From Mycolicibacterium litorale (GTDB taxonomy: Bacteria > Actinomycetota > Actinomycetes > Mycobacteriales > Mycobacteriaceae): a stretch of 64,000 bases of DNA. The position numbers and the translations under genes were made by a program. The notes below the pieces were generated by a model. That model did no database searches. It was not told where the DNA came from and saw only the letters and a list, made by a program, of their open reading frames with translations. Below are positions 8,769 through 17,259 of the stretch, one piece after another; positions within the stretch are counted from its first letter, which is position 1; the number at the start of each line of letters is the position of its first letter. The stretch covers positions 3,410,001-3,474,000 of the forward strand of contig NZ_AP023287.1 in assembly GCF_014218295.1 (NCBI RefSeq), in the 5' to 3' direction.

Positions 8769-9854
8769 ATGAGTCAGACAGTGCGCGGCGTGATCTCCCG
8801 GTCGAAGAAGCAGCCGGTGGAAGTGGTGGACATCGTCATCCCGGATCCGGGGCCCGGTGAGGTCGTCGTCGACGTCATCGCCTGCGGGGTGTGCCACACC
8901 GACCTGACCTACCGTGAGGGCGGGATCAACGACGAGTACCCGTTCCTGTTGGGCCATGAGGCCGCCGGCACCGTGGAGTCGGTCGGTGCGGGCGTCACCA
9001 ACGTCGAACCCGGTGACTTCGTGATCCTGAACTGGCGGGCGGTGTGCGGGCAGTGCCGGGCCTGCAAACGGGGCCGTCCGCACCTGTGTTTCGACACCCA
9101 CAACGCCGCGCAGAAGATGACGTTGACCGACGGCACCGAACTGACCCCCGCCCTGGGCATCGGGGCGTTCGCCGACAAGACCCTGGTCCACGAGGGCCAG
9201 TGCACCAAGGTCGATCCCGAAGCCGATCCGGCCGTGGCCGGCCTGCTGGGGTGCGGGGTGATGGCCGGCATCGGCGCGGCGATCAACACCGCGGCGATCA
9301 CCCGTGACGATTCGGTCGCGGTGATCGGCTGCGGCGGCGTGGGTGACGCCGCCATCGCCGGGGCCGCGCTGGTCGGGGCGAAGACGATCATCGCCGTCGA
9401 CACCGACAACAAGAAACTCGAGTGGGCCCGCGAATTCGGCGCCACCCACACGATCAACGCCCGCGACCTCGACGTCGTCACGACCATCCAGGACCTCACC
9501 GACGGCTTCGGCACCGACGTCGTCATCGACGCCGTCGGACGCCCCGAAACCTGGAAGCAGGCGTTCTACGCCCGTGATCTGGCCGGCACCGTCGTGCTGG
9601 TGGGGGTGCCGACCCCGGACATGGAACTGCAGATGCCGCTGGTGGACTTCTTCTCCCGCGGCGGATCACTGAAGTCCAGTTGGTACGGCGACTGCCTGCC
9701 CGAACGCGACTTCCCCACCCTGATCTCGCTGTACCGCCAGGGCCGGCTGCCGCTGGAGAAATTCGTCTCCGAACGCATCAGCCTCGACGGCATCGAAGAA
9801 GCCTTCCACAAGATGCACGCCGGTGAGGTGCTGCGCTCGGTGGTGATCCTGTGA
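8769..9854 (+). CDS. mscR: S-(hydroxymethyl)mycothiol dehydrogenase (mycothiol-dependent formaldehyde dehydrogenase / MSNO reductase)
   Basis: Zinc alcohol dehydrogenase family, 361 residues. Catalytic zinc ligands are Cys42 (CGVCHTD) and His63-Glu64 (GHE); the structural zinc site is Cys93, 96, 99 and 107 ([15 protein letters not shown]). The NAD-binding motif is [15 protein letters not shown]. It oxidises S-hydroxymethyl-mycothiol, formed from formaldehyde and mycothiol, to S-formylmycothiol, and can reduce S-nitrosomycothiol. Mycothiol is the actinobacterial low-molecular-weight thiol. It overlaps the next gene by 4 bp (GTGA), the same arrangement as Rv2259-Rv2260 of M. tuberculosis as I recall it. 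The start is ATG at 8769. Confidence 0.93.
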   Translation: MSQTVRGVISRSKKQPVEVVDIVIPDPGPGEVVVDVIACGVCHTDLTYREGGINDEYPFLLGHEAAGTVESVGAGVTNVEPGDFVILNWRAVCGQCRACKRGRPHLCFDTHNAAQKMTLTDGTELTPALGIGAFADKTLVHEGQCTKVDPEADPAVAGLLGCGVMAGIGAAINTAAITRDDSVAVIGCGGVGDAAIAGAALVGAKTIIAVDTDNKKLEWAREFGATHTINARDLDVVTTIQDLTDGFGTDVVIDAVGRPETWKQAFYARDLAGTVVLVGVPTPDMELQMPLVDFFSRGGSLKSSWYGDCLPERDFPTLISLYRQGRLPLEKFVSERISLDGIEEAFHKMHAGEVLRSVVIL

Positions 9855-10480
9855 GCGCCACCAACATCGAACGCGTCGTCACCTCCGGGGTCTTCGAACT
9901 CGACGGCGGCTCCTGGGACGTCGACAACAACATCTGGCTCGTCGGCGACGACAGCGACGTCATCGTCTTCGACGCCGCCCACACCGCCGAACCCATCGTG
10001 ATGGCCGTCGGCGGGCGCAACGTCGTCGCCGTCATCTGCACCCACGGCCACAACGACCACATCACCGTCGCCCCCGAACTCGCCGCCGCACTCGACGCCC
10101 CGGTCCTGCTGCACCCCGGCGACGACATGCTCTGGCGCGCCGTGCACCCCGACCAGACCTTCCGCCCCGTCGACGACCGCGCCACCCTGCGCGCCGGCGG
10201 CATCGAACTGCGCGCCCTGCACACCCCCGGGCACTCCCCGGGCTCGGTCTGCTGGTACGCCCCCGACCTGGCCGCGGTGTTCTCCGGCGACACCCTGTTC
10301 CAGGGCGGACCCGGCGCCACCGGCCGCTCCTACTCCGACTTCCCCACCATCCTCGAATCCATCTCCGCACGCCTGGGCCCCCTGCCCGGCGACACCGTCG
10401 TCTACACCGGACACGGCGACACCACCACCATCGGCGACGAGATCATCCACTACGACGACTGGGTCGCCCGCGGCCACTGA
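9851..10480 (+). CDS. MBL-fold metallo-hydrolase coupled to mscR (candidate S-formylmycothiol hydrolase)
   Basis: A 209-residue metallo-beta-lactamase fold protein. The metal motif HxHxDH is H65-G-H-N-D-H70 (CTHGHNDH). Further ligands are in [19 protein letters not shown] and YTGHGD, an arrangement like glyoxalase II. The GTG start at 9851 overlaps the mscR stop, so the two proteins are made together. The context suggests it hydrolyses S-formylmycothiol to formate and mycothiol, completing formaldehyde detoxification; this role is inference from linkage and fold, not from specific residues. Length is that of short glyoxalase II-like proteins without the C-terminal helical domain. Confidence 0.88.
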   Translation: MSATNIERVVTSGVFELDGGSWDVDNNIWLVGDDSDVIVFDAAHTAEPIVMAVGGRNVVAVICTHGHNDHITVAPELAAALDAPVLLHPGDDMLWRAVHPDQTFRPVDDRATLRAGGIELRALHTPGHSPGSVCWYAPDLAAVFSGDTLFQGGPGATGRSYSDFPTILESISARLGPLPGDTVVYTGHGDTTTIGDEIIHYDDWVARGH

Positions 10481-10546
10481 CACGCGACCGAGGTGCGTGG
10501 GGCGCTACCGTCGAAGGTGTCGTCCGCGTACGAAGGAAGTCCGCTC

Positions 10547-11635
10547 GTGCCCGAGTCCAGTGTGGTGGTCCGCCCGCAGTCCAAAGACAGCGGTTACTAC
10601 TCCGCGGGGTCGCGACTGCAGGCCGCCGGGCTGCGTCCGGCGATCGCCCTGTTCGAGCAGGCCGCCACGGTGGTGCCCCTGCCGAAGGCGCCGCAGCCCA
10701 TCGCGATCGCCGACTACGGTGCGGCGACGGCGCACAACTCACTGCTGCCGATCGGCGCCGCGATCGCGGTGCTGCGCACGAGGACCGCTCGTGAGCATTC
10801 GGTACTGGTGGCCCATACCGACGTGCCGGAGAACGATTTCACGGCGATGTTCCGCACGCTCACCGACGACCCGGACTCGTATCTGCGCAAGGACGCCGCG
10901 GCGTTCGCCTCCGCGGTCGGCCGGTCGTTCTATTCGCAGATCCTGCCGTCCAACAGCATCACCCTGGGCTGGAGCTCCTACGCCGTGCAATGGCTGAGTT
11001 GGGTGCCCACCCCGGTACCGGACCACCTCCAGGTGGCCTACACCGCCGACGAGTCCGTCCGCACCGCCTACGCCCGCCAGGCCGCCCACGACTGGCACGA
11101 GTTCATCGCGTTCCGCGGCCGCGAACTGTGTCCGGGCGGACGGCTGGTGGTGATGACGATGGGCATCGGCGAGGACGGCGAGTACGGCTACCGCCCCCTG
11201 CTGGCGGCGATGATCGATGCGCTCGCCGAACTCGTCGGTGCCGGGCTGCTGCGCGAGGACGAGTTGCGGCGCATGACGATTCCGACCGTTGGGCGGCGCG
11301 CCGTGGACTTCATGGCGCCGTTCGCCCCGTCGGGTCGGTTCGAGCGCCTGGAGATCGAGCACCTCGACGTGTTCGACGGTGAGGATCGGTTCTTCGACCA
11401 GTATCGAATCGACAAGGACGCCACGGCGTTCGGGCGCAACTGGGCGCAGTTCGCGCGCGCGTCGGTGTTCCCCACGATGGTCGGCGCGCTCGACGGTGGC
11501 CGCGACGATCCGCGTGCCGCGCAGTTCGTCGACCGGCTCGACAAGGGCATCGCCACCCGGATGGCCGCCGACCCGCAGGGCACGCAGATCCCGCTGGCCC
11601 ACCTGGTGCTGCACAAGCGGCCCAAGATCCGCTGA
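10547..11635 (+). CDS. SABATH-type SAM-dependent carboxyl methyltransferase
   Basis: A 362-residue protein resembling the Methyltransf_7 (SABATH) family: an N-terminal GYYSAGSRLQAAGLRPAIAL segment, then IADYGAATAHNSLLPIGAAI as the SAM-binding region, and LGWSSYAVQWLSWVP, which matches the SABATH substrate-loop pattern. Plant members methylate salicylate, benzoate or jasmonate; a mycobacterial fatty-acid O-methyltransferase belongs to the same family, so a carboxylic-acid methyl ester product is likely. The GTG start at 10547 is supported by GAAGGAAG 7 nt upstream; an upstream in-frame start at 10493 is less likely. The 3' end is overlapped antisense by the extended reading frame of the GlxA-type gene. 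Confidence 0.8.
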   Translation: MPESSVVVRPQSKDSGYYSAGSRLQAAGLRPAIALFEQAATVVPLPKAPQPIAIADYGAATAHNSLLPIGAAIAVLRTRTAREHSVLVAHTDVPENDFTAMFRTLTDDPDSYLRKDAAAFASAVGRSFYSQILPSNSITLGWSSYAVQWLSWVPTPVPDHLQVAYTADESVRTAYARQAAHDWHEFIAFRGRELCPGGRLVVMTMGIGEDGEYGYRPLLAAMIDALAELVGAGLLREDELRRMTIPTVGRRAVDFMAPFAPSGRFERLEIEHLDVFDGEDRFFDQYRIDKDATAFGRNWAQFARASVFPTMVGALDGGRDDPRAAQFVDRLDKGIATRMAADPQGTQIPLAHLVLHKRPKIR

Positions 11636-12597
11636 TCAGCCGGCGATGGCTCACGAAAAGTGTTGCGGTAGCTCAACGGAGCCACACCGGTCAGCCGACG
11701 GAACTGCTCGCGGAAGTTCGCGGGTGAGCTGAACCCGACCTCGCGCCCGACGCGTTCGACGCCGTGGGTGGTGGTCTCGAGCAACTGTTGGGCATGGCGG
11801 ACGCGCACCCCGGTCACCCACTGCATCGGCGTCTGCCCGGTCTCGGCCTGGAAGCGCCGGTTCAGCGTCCGCACACTCATCGACGCCTGCTGCGCGATGT
11901 CGGCGAGTGTCACCTCGCGGTGGGCGTTGCGCTCGATCCACGCCAGCACGTCGTCGAGTTCGGTGCGTTCGGCGAGCGGTCCGGTGGCCGCGCGGTTGCG
12001 CAGGATGAACTGTGCCTGACCGCCGCTGCGGTGCAGCGGTGCGACGGCCATGCGGGCGGAGTCCGCCGCGACCGAGGAGCCGTGGTCCCGCGCCACCATG
12101 TGCAGACACAGGTCGAGGCCCGCCGACGCACCGGCCGAGGTCAGCACCTGCCCCTCGTCGACGTAGAGCACCTCGGTGTCGAGGTGGACGGCGGGGAACG
12201 CCGCACGGAACGCGTCGGCGGCGAGCCAGTGGGTGGTCGCCCGCCTGCCGTCGAGCAGCCCCGCCGCGGCGACGGTGAACGCCCCGGTGCAGATCGACGC
12301 GATGCGGGTGCCCGCCCGGTATGCAGTGCGCAGCGCGTCGAGCACCATCGCCGGTGCGGTCGAGGCCAGGTCGTTGAGGCCGGGCACCACGATCGTGTCC
12401 GCATCGGCCAGGGCGTCGATGCCGTGGTCGGTGGCGATACGCAGTGGCCCGGCGTCGACCTGGCCCGCAGTGGCGCACACCCGGACGTCGTAAACGGTTG
12501 CACCGTCGGCACTTCGGGCCCGGCCGAACACCTCGACGGCGGTGGCCAGGTCGAACGCGATGGTGTCCGGCACGGCGAGGACGGCGACGGTGTGCAT
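11188..12597 (-). CDS. GlxA/AraC-family transcriptional regulator (DJ-1/PfpI plus AraC domains), apparent 3' run-on
   Basis: Residues 1-165 form a class-I glutamine-amidotransferase-like (DJ-1/PfpI) sensor domain (SICTGAFTVAAAGLLDGRRA holds the Cys elbow). Residues 210-315 form an AraC DNA-binding domain with two helix-turn-helix units (TLADIAQQASMSVRTLNRRF; VGREVGFSSPANFREQFRRL). The family normally ends just after YRxxF. Here the frame instead continues about 150 codons antisense through the methyltransferase gene. One extra base in the AAAA run at 11656-11659 would give YRNTFS followed by a stop at 11651-11653. The natural gene is therefore probably 11651-12597. It is divergent from the PfpI gene. 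Confidence 0.8.
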   Translation of the reverse strand: MHTVAVLAVPDTIAFDLATAVEVFGRARSADGATVYDVRVCATAGQVDAGPLRIATDHGIDALADADTIVVPGLNDLASTAPAMVLDALRTAYRAGTRIASICTGAFTVAAAGLLDGRRATTHWLAADAFRAAFPAVHLDTEVLYVDEGQVLTSAGASAGLDLCLHMVARDHGSSVAADSARMAVAPLHRSGGQAQFILRNRAATGPLAERTELDDVLAWIERNAHREVTLADIAQQASMSVRTLNRRFQAETGQTPMQWVTGVRVRHAQQLLETTTHGVERVGREVGFSSPANFREQFRRLTGVAPLSYRNTFREPSPADQRILGRLCSTRWASGICVPCGSAAIRVAMPLSSRSTNCAARGSSRPPSSAPTIVGNTDARANCAQLRPNAVASLSIRYWSKNRSSPSNTSRCSISRRSNRPDGANGAMKSTARRPTVGIVMRRNSSSRSSPAPTSSASASIIAASRGR

Positions 12598-12690
12598 GGC
12601 CGCACCCTAACAAGACGCTGGCAAGATATCGGCGGAGATTGGCGATCTGGCCACTGCCGTGGCGGCTCCGCACTCGGCACGCTGGTCGGC

Positions 12691-13347
12691 ATGGATGCCC
12701 AGATCGTGCTGTTCGACGGATTCGACCCACTCGACGTCATCGCCCCGTTCGAAGTCCTCGTCGCCGGAAGCGACGCCGCCGGCGGTGAGATGGCGGTGGA
12801 ACTGGTCTCGGCGGAAGGCCCGCGGCCGGTGGTCAGCGGCAGTCGCGGCCTGGTCCTGCAGGCGACGGCCGAATTGGACCCGCAGCGACCGGGTTTCGTG
12901 ATCGTGCCGGGCGCCTCGGGTCCGATCGAGGGTGATCCGGACGATGGCGTGGTGACGATTCCGGTGCTGCTGGCGCGCTTCGGCGAGACCGCGGCGGTAC
13001 CGCTTCTGCGCCGCGCCCTGGCCAATCCGCAGATCACCGTGGCCACGGTGTGCGGCGGCGGTCTGGCGCTCGCGATGGCGGGCCTGCTCGACGGCAGACA
13101 TGCGGTCACCCACCACCTCGGCATGCCCGTGCTGGAGGCGACCGGGGTGCACGCCGTGCCCGCCCGGGTGGTCGACGACGGGGACCTCGTCACCGCGGCC
13201 GGCGTCACCTCGGGGCTCGACCTCGCGCTGCATCTGCTGGACCGCTGCTACGGACCGCAGATCGCCACCGCGGTCGAAACGCTGTTCGCCTACGAACGGC
13301 GCGGAACCGTGTGGCGCAACCGCGGCCGGGTCCCGGTGGCGGTGTGA
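12691..13347 (+). CDS. DJ-1/PfpI family protein
   Basis: A 218-residue single-domain DJ-1/PfpI protein (MDAQIVLFDGFDPLDVIAPF). The nucleophile elbow is VATVCGGGLALAMAGLLDGR with Cys near residue 118, followed by the His-containing AVTHHLGM. It resembles the sensor half of the divergently transcribed GlxA regulator, a frequent pairing. Family members include isonitrile hydratases, glyoxalase III-like enzymes and non-enzymatic stress proteins; the activity cannot be assigned. The ATG at 12691 has no obvious Shine-Dalgarno. Its TGA overlaps the ATG of the next small gene, implying translational coupling. Confidence 0.83.
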   Translation: MDAQIVLFDGFDPLDVIAPFEVLVAGSDAAGGEMAVELVSAEGPRPVVSGSRGLVLQATAELDPQRPGFVIVPGASGPIEGDPDDGVVTIPVLLARFGETAAVPLLRRALANPQITVATVCGGGLALAMAGLLDGRHAVTHHLGMPVLEATGVHAVPARVVDDGDLVTAAGVTSGLDLALHLLDRCYGPQIATAVETLFAYERRGTVWRNRGRVPVAV

Positions 13348-13703
13348 TGGGGATCGTCGGCGAGTGGGACGTGCGGATCAAGACACCGATCGGATCACTC
13401 TGCGTCGCATACCAATTCATCCAGGGCGTCGGCTCGCTGCGCGGGAGCGCGACCTCGAGGAGCGAAACGGTGCCGCTGCACGACATCGTGGTCGACGGGG
13501 CGCGGGCGACGTGGCGCCAGTCGGTGACCAAACCCATGCGATTGCACCTCGCCTTCGACGTCGCCGTGGACGGCGACCGGATGACGGGGCACTCGCAGGC
13601 GGGCCGGCTGCCCCGCTCGCCCGTGACGGGCGTCCGTCGCGGTCAGTTACCGCCGAATCCGGGTGGCGCGGGCACGAACGGCAGCCCGGGGATCGTCGTA
13701 TAG
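13347..13703 (+). CDS. Small conserved-looking protein coupled to the PfpI gene, unknown function
   Basis: A 118-residue protein starting MGIVGEWDVRIKTPIGSL at an ATG that shares one base with the upstream TGA. Residues 1-95 alternate as beta-strands (ETVPLHDIVVDGARATW, then FDVAVDGDRMTGHSQAGRLP), suggesting a small lipocalin-like or beta-barrel fold; I do not recognise a named family. The last 20 or so residues (PPNPGGAGTNGSPGI) are low-complexity and overlap antisense with the 3' end of the Hsp70-like gene (61 bp), so the natural C-terminus may be shorter. Coupling to the PfpI gene suggests a shared role. Confidence 0.6.
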   Translation: MGIVGEWDVRIKTPIGSLCVAYQFIQGVGSLRGSATSRSETVPLHDIVVDGARATWRQSVTKPMRLHLAFDVAVDGDRMTGHSQAGRLPRSPVTGVRRGQLPPNPGGAGTNGSPGIVV

Positions 13704-15361
13704 GGCAGCGTCGGGATCAGCCGCGGCGGTTGGGTCGTCGTGGCCGGTGGCGGTGTCGTGGCCGGCGGCGGTGTGGTGGCCGGCGGCGGTGTGGTGGCCG
13801 GTGGCGGAGGGGTGGTCTCCGGCGGGGGCGGCGGCGCTTCGGAGGCCGGCGGTGGCGGCGCCTCGGTCGCCGCGGGTGGCTGGGTGACCGTCTGCGTCTC
13901 GGGCGCCGGACCCTGCGGTGCGGGCGTGTCGGCCGGGGGCGGCGCCACGGGAGCGGGCGCCTCCGTCGTTGCGGTGGTGGTGGGCGTGGTGTCCGTGGAC
14001 GGCCGGGCATCCTCGTCGCGGTTCACCAGGACCACCGCGGCCGCCAGGGCCGCGAGCACGACGGCCGCCCCGATCCCCAGCGCGACCGGTGTCCGCCGGT
14101 ACCACGGCACCGCGGCCGGGCGGCGCGCGTCCCCCGACTCCGGCGGACCGAACAGGAACTGCGGGCGCACATCCGGTTCTGAGGCGTATGCGGCGGGAGC
14201 GACGTCGGGGATGTCGTCGGCATCCGACCAGGCCAGTGCGCGGAAGGTGCTCGACTGTGCGGTCTCGTCGGCGATCGGGGCGGCGGCCGTCACCGGCGCG
14301 GCGGCGGCGAGCGCGGTGTGCGTGTCGTCGGGGCCGCGGACCGCGGCCAGCCCCCCGCCGATCGCCGCCGTGAGCTCGGGCTGCCGGGTGGTCACCACGG
14401 GAACACGGAAACCCTCCGACAGCATCGTGGTGACGATCGGGATGCGGGCGCCCCCACCTGAGGTGGCGACCGCGGCGAGGTCGGCCGGCGCGACGCCCGC
14501 GCGTTCCATGCCGCTGCGCAGGGCGGCCACGATATCGCCGAGCGGTCCGCGGACCACGTCGTCGAGTTCGGGGCGGGTGAGCCGCACCTCGCTGCTGTGG
14601 CCGGGCAACTCCACGCTCATCGCCGTCACCGTCTCGGTGGACAACCGCTCCTTGGCGGCGCGGCAGGCACCGCGCAGCCGCGTCAGCGAGCCGATGGCGG
14701 AGGTACCCGACACATCCACCGACCCGGCGGCGGACAGGCCCGAGACGACGTGGGTGAGCAGCGCCTGGTCGATCGCGTCGCCGGACAGGTCGAGGTGCCG
14801 CGAGGTCGGTGCGATGGGCCGCAGCCCGTTGGACGCGTCGGCCAGGGTGATGCTCGTCCCGGACCCGCCGAAGTCGCACAGGGCGATCACTCCGGTGGTC
14901 GGCAACCCCGGGTCGTTCCGAAGCGCGGTCAGCGCCGCCACCGCATCGGGCAGAACCGGTGTCGACGGTCCGAACTCGCGCACCTCGGCGAGTGCGGTAC
15001 GCAAGGCCGCGACCGCGGGTTCGTGCCAATGGGCGGGGTGGGTCACCGCGATCGGGTCGACCGGTTCCCGCCCGCGGGTCAGCGCATACAGCAGGGCGCG
15101 CAGCGCGTCGGCGGTCAACGCCTCGCCGCGGTGGCTGGTCCCGTCCGCGGCGAGGATCGCTACCGGATCGCCGACCCGATCGACGAAATCGGCGAGGACG
15201 AGTCCGGGTTCGTCGAGTCGCGGATTCTCCCCCGGCACCCCGATCTCGGGCGGGCGGTGGCCGAACACGGTCAGCACCGGGGTGCGGCGCACCGCGGCGC
15301 GGCCCACCACCACGGCCGCCATCGCGGTCGCACCGATCGACAGCCCTATCCCGTCTGGCAT
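13643..15361 (-). CDS. Hsp70-family (DnaK-like ATPase) membrane protein with Pro/Thr-rich C-terminal tail
   Basis: A 572-residue protein. Residues 1-350 are a divergent actin/Hsp70-type ATPase domain: phosphate-1-like GLSIGATAMAAVVVG, phosphate-2-like LCDFGGSGTSITLAD, and adenosine-motif-like ATSGGGARIPIV. There is no peptide-binding domain. Instead, one transmembrane helix (GIGAAVVLAALAAAVVLV, about residues 440-457) leads to a tail of more than 100 residues rich in Pro, Thr and Ala with a six-residue repeat PPPATT. The ATPase is then cytosolic and the tail probably extracytoplasmic. The function of such mycobacterial proteins is unknown to me. The ATG overlaps the stop of the upstream reductase gene (ATGA). 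Confidence 0.8.
   Translation of the reverse strand: MPDGIGLSIGATAMAAVVVGRAAVRRTPVLTVFGHRPPEIGVPGENPRLDEPGLVLADFVDRVGDPVAILAADGTSHRGEALTADALRALLYALTRGREPVDPIAVTHPAHWHEPAVAALRTALAEVREFGPSTPVLPDAVAALTALRNDPGLPTTGVIALCDFGGSGTSITLADASNGLRPIAPTSRHLDLSGDAIDQALLTHVVSGLSAAGSVDVSGTSAIGSLTRLRGACRAAKERLSTETVTAMSVELPGHSSEVRLTRPELDDVVRGPLGDIVAALRSGMERAGVAPADLAAVATSGGGARIPIVTTMLSEGFRVPVVTTRQPELTAAIGGGLAAVRGPDDTHTALAAAAPVTAAAPIADETAQSSTFRALAWSDADDIPDVAPAAYASEPDVRPQFLFGPPESGDARRPAAVPWYRRTPVALGIGAAVVLAALAAAVVLVNRDEDARPSTDTTPTTTATTEAPAPVAPPPADTPAPQGPAPETQTVTQPPAATEAPPPPASEAPPPPPETTPPPPATTPPPATTPPPATTPPPATTTQPPRLIPTLPYTTIPGLPFVPAPPGFGGN
13740..13811 (-). repeat. 18-bp tandem repeat in the Hsp70-like gene (four units)
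   Basis: Four consecutive 18-bp units, each GTGGCCGG(C/T)GGCGG plus a short variable end on the plus strand, begin at 13740, 13758, 13776 and 13794. They encode the PPPATT repeat of the proline-rich tail. Units 2 and 3 are identical. The in-frame unit length means copy number can change without breaking the gene, so this is a candidate variable-number tandem repeat between strains. Confidence 0.8.
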
Positions 15362-16434
15362 CAGCGAATTGTGCCTGCTCCGGGAATCAGCGGTAAGTCC
15401 AGGGCCGTCACCCAGCCCGGCCGCAGGTCGTTGACCGCGGGCACGGCGTTGAGTGCGCGCATGCCCGTGGCCAGGCAGCCCGCCGCGGCGGCGTCGCGGC
15501 CGGAGCCGTCGGTGAACCGGAACGCGGTCTCCTGCACGATGCTGGGGGTGCCGTCGATCTCGACGCGGTAGACGTCGTTCTCGGTTCCCGACGGCCAGTC
15601 CGGGGCGGCGTCGTTGCCGATCCGGTTGACGTGTTCGAGCTGGATGCGGGTCTCGCCGCGGTACACACCGTTGATGGTGAACCGCACGGCGGCGACGTTG
15701 CCCGCCTCGATCACGCCCTTGGCGCTCTTGCGGTCGGTGGGTGTCACCCACTTGTCGTAGGTGGTGGTGATCTCGTCGAGCATGATGCCTGCCGCGTGCG
15801 CGATCATGGGAACCGTTGCGCCCCAGGCGAAGACCAAGACGTCGGGGGTTTCCAGCAGTGCCCGGCGCTCCGGCGGCCTGCCGATGCCCATCTCGTTCTC
15901 GTAGTCACCGGTATAGTTGGTGTAGTCGAGCAGTTCGGCGGCGCGGACGCGCTTGACCTCCGCGCACACGCCCATCAGCGTCATCGGGAACAGATCGTTG
16001 GCGAAGCCGGGGTCGATGCCGGTCGTGAAACACGACGACTCGCCGAGTTCGCACGCCTCGGTCACCGGCACGATCCACTCCGGCGGGTTGAGGTGCATGG
16101 TCGGCCACACCCACGGCGTCATCGCCGTCGAGCACACGTCGATGCCGGCGCGCAGGAAGCGGGTGATCAGCGCGATGTTGGCGTCGGCGTGGGCGGCGGT
16201 CGGGCCGAAGTGCACCAGGGCGTCGGGGCGCAGTGCGATGAGCGCGTCGACGTCGTCGGTGGCGGTGACGCCCAGCGAGCGGCCGAGCCCGCAGATCTCT
16301 CCGGCGTCGCGGCCGACCTTGTCCGGGTTGCTCACCCCCACGCCGACGAGTTCGAACAGCGGGTGCCGGTCGATTTCGGGGATCACCATCGTGCCGACGA
16401 AGCCGGTGCCCCACACCACGATCCGTTTGGTCAT
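15361..16434 (-). CDS. NAD(P)-binding reductase, dihydrodipicolinate reductase-like / amine-dehydrogenase-like family
   Basis: A 357-residue protein with an N-terminal Rossmann motif (RIVVWGTGFVGTMVIPEI, GxGxxG at residues 9-14) of the dihydrodipicolinate reductase N-terminal type, then a large alpha/beta domain (GIDPGFANDLFPMTLMG; LDYTNYTGDYENEMG). This resembles the mycobacterial proteins labelled dihydrodipicolinate reductase or 2,4-diaminopentanoate dehydrogenase-like; true lysine-pathway DapB enzymes are only about 250 residues, so lysine synthesis is unlikely. The substrate is unknown. Its stop overlaps the start of the Hsp70-like gene. The ATG start is at 16434 with AAAGGCGG upstream on the minus strand. 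Confidence 0.8.
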   Translation of the reverse strand: MTKRIVVWGTGFVGTMVIPEIDRHPLFELVGVGVSNPDKVGRDAGEICGLGRSLGVTATDDVDALIALRPDALVHFGPTAAHADANIALITRFLRAGIDVCSTAMTPWVWPTMHLNPPEWIVPVTEACELGESSCFTTGIDPGFANDLFPMTLMGVCAEVKRVRAAELLDYTNYTGDYENEMGIGRPPERRALLETPDVLVFAWGATVPMIAHAAGIMLDEITTTYDKWVTPTDRKSAKGVIEAGNVAAVRFTINGVYRGETRIQLEHVNRIGNDAAPDWPSGTENDVYRVEIDGTPSIVQETAFRFTDGSGRDAAAAGCLATGMRALNAVPAVNDLRPGWVTALDLPLIPGAGTIR

Positions 16435-16503
16435 GCGCCGCCTTTCGTCGACCTTCGTTCACCATAGGGTGCGGGGCCGCCGCGACGGCTAGATTCAGTC
16501 GCC

Positions 16504-17259
16504 ATGACGACTGTGGACGGCGGACCCCTGGCTGGGCGACGGGCGCTGGTGACCGGCGGGTCGCGCGGAATCGGGGCGGAGATCGTGCGGCGGCTGGCCT
16601 TCGACGGGGCGGCGGTGGCCTTCACCTACGGATCGTCGGTGGCCGATGCGGACAGGGTGGTGGTCGACGTGTCGCGTGGCGGCGGCCGCGTGCTGCCGAT
16701 TCGCGCCGACAGTTCCGACGCCGGGCAGATCGCCTCCGCGGTCGACGAGACGGTCACCCGCCTCGGCGGCCTAGACATCCTGGTCAACAACGCCGGCGTC
16801 GCATACCTCGCGCCGGTCGAGTCGTTTCCGCTCGAGCAGTTCGACCGACTGGTCGGGGTCAACGTGCGCGGGGCGTTCGTGGCCATCCAGTGCGCGGTCC
16901 CCCATCTCGGAGACGGCGGGCGCATCATCAACATCGGCAGCATCAACGCCGACCGGGTGCCGACGGCCGGCCTGTCGGTGTATGCGATGACGAAGGCCGC
17001 GGTGGCCGGCATGACGCGAGGCCTCGCCCGCGAACTGGGCCCGCGAGGTATCACGGTGAACAACGTCCAGCCGGGTCCCATCGCGACGGACATGAACCCG
17101 GCCGAAGGCGAGTTCGCCGACGTCTCAAGGCAGATGACCGCCGTCGGGCGCTACGGGAACACCGCCGACGTGGCGGGCGTGGTGAGTTATCTGGCCGGAC
17201 CGAATGCGGGATACATCACCGGCGCCACCTGGAACGTCGACGGCGGATTCACGGCATAG
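16504..17259 (+). CDS. SDR-family oxidoreductase (3-oxoacyl-reductase-like)
   Basis: A 251-residue classical short-chain dehydrogenase. The cofactor motif TGGSRGIGAEIV is at residues 18-29, NNAG at about 98, the catalytic Ser in NIGSINAD, and Tyr-x-x-x-Lys in VYAMTKAAVAG. The C-terminus GYITGATWNVDGGF is typical. The Arg of SRGIG suggests NADP preference. The substrate cannot be told; FabG-like and glucose-dehydrogenase-like enzymes share these features. The gene is divergent from the upstream reductase with a 69-bp gap and overlaps the potassium-channel gene tail to tail by 11 bp. Confidence 0.87.
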   Translation: MTTVDGGPLAGRRALVTGGSRGIGAEIVRRLAFDGAAVAFTYGSSVADADRVVVDVSRGGGRVLPIRADSSDAGQIASAVDETVTRLGGLDILVNNAGVAYLAPVESFPLEQFDRLVGVNVRGAFVAIQCAVPHLGDGGRIINIGSINADRVPTAGLSVYAMTKAAVAGMTRGLARELGPRGITVNNVQPGPIATDMNPAEGEFADVSRQMTAVGRYGNTADVAGVVSYLAGPNAGYITGATWNVDGGFTA

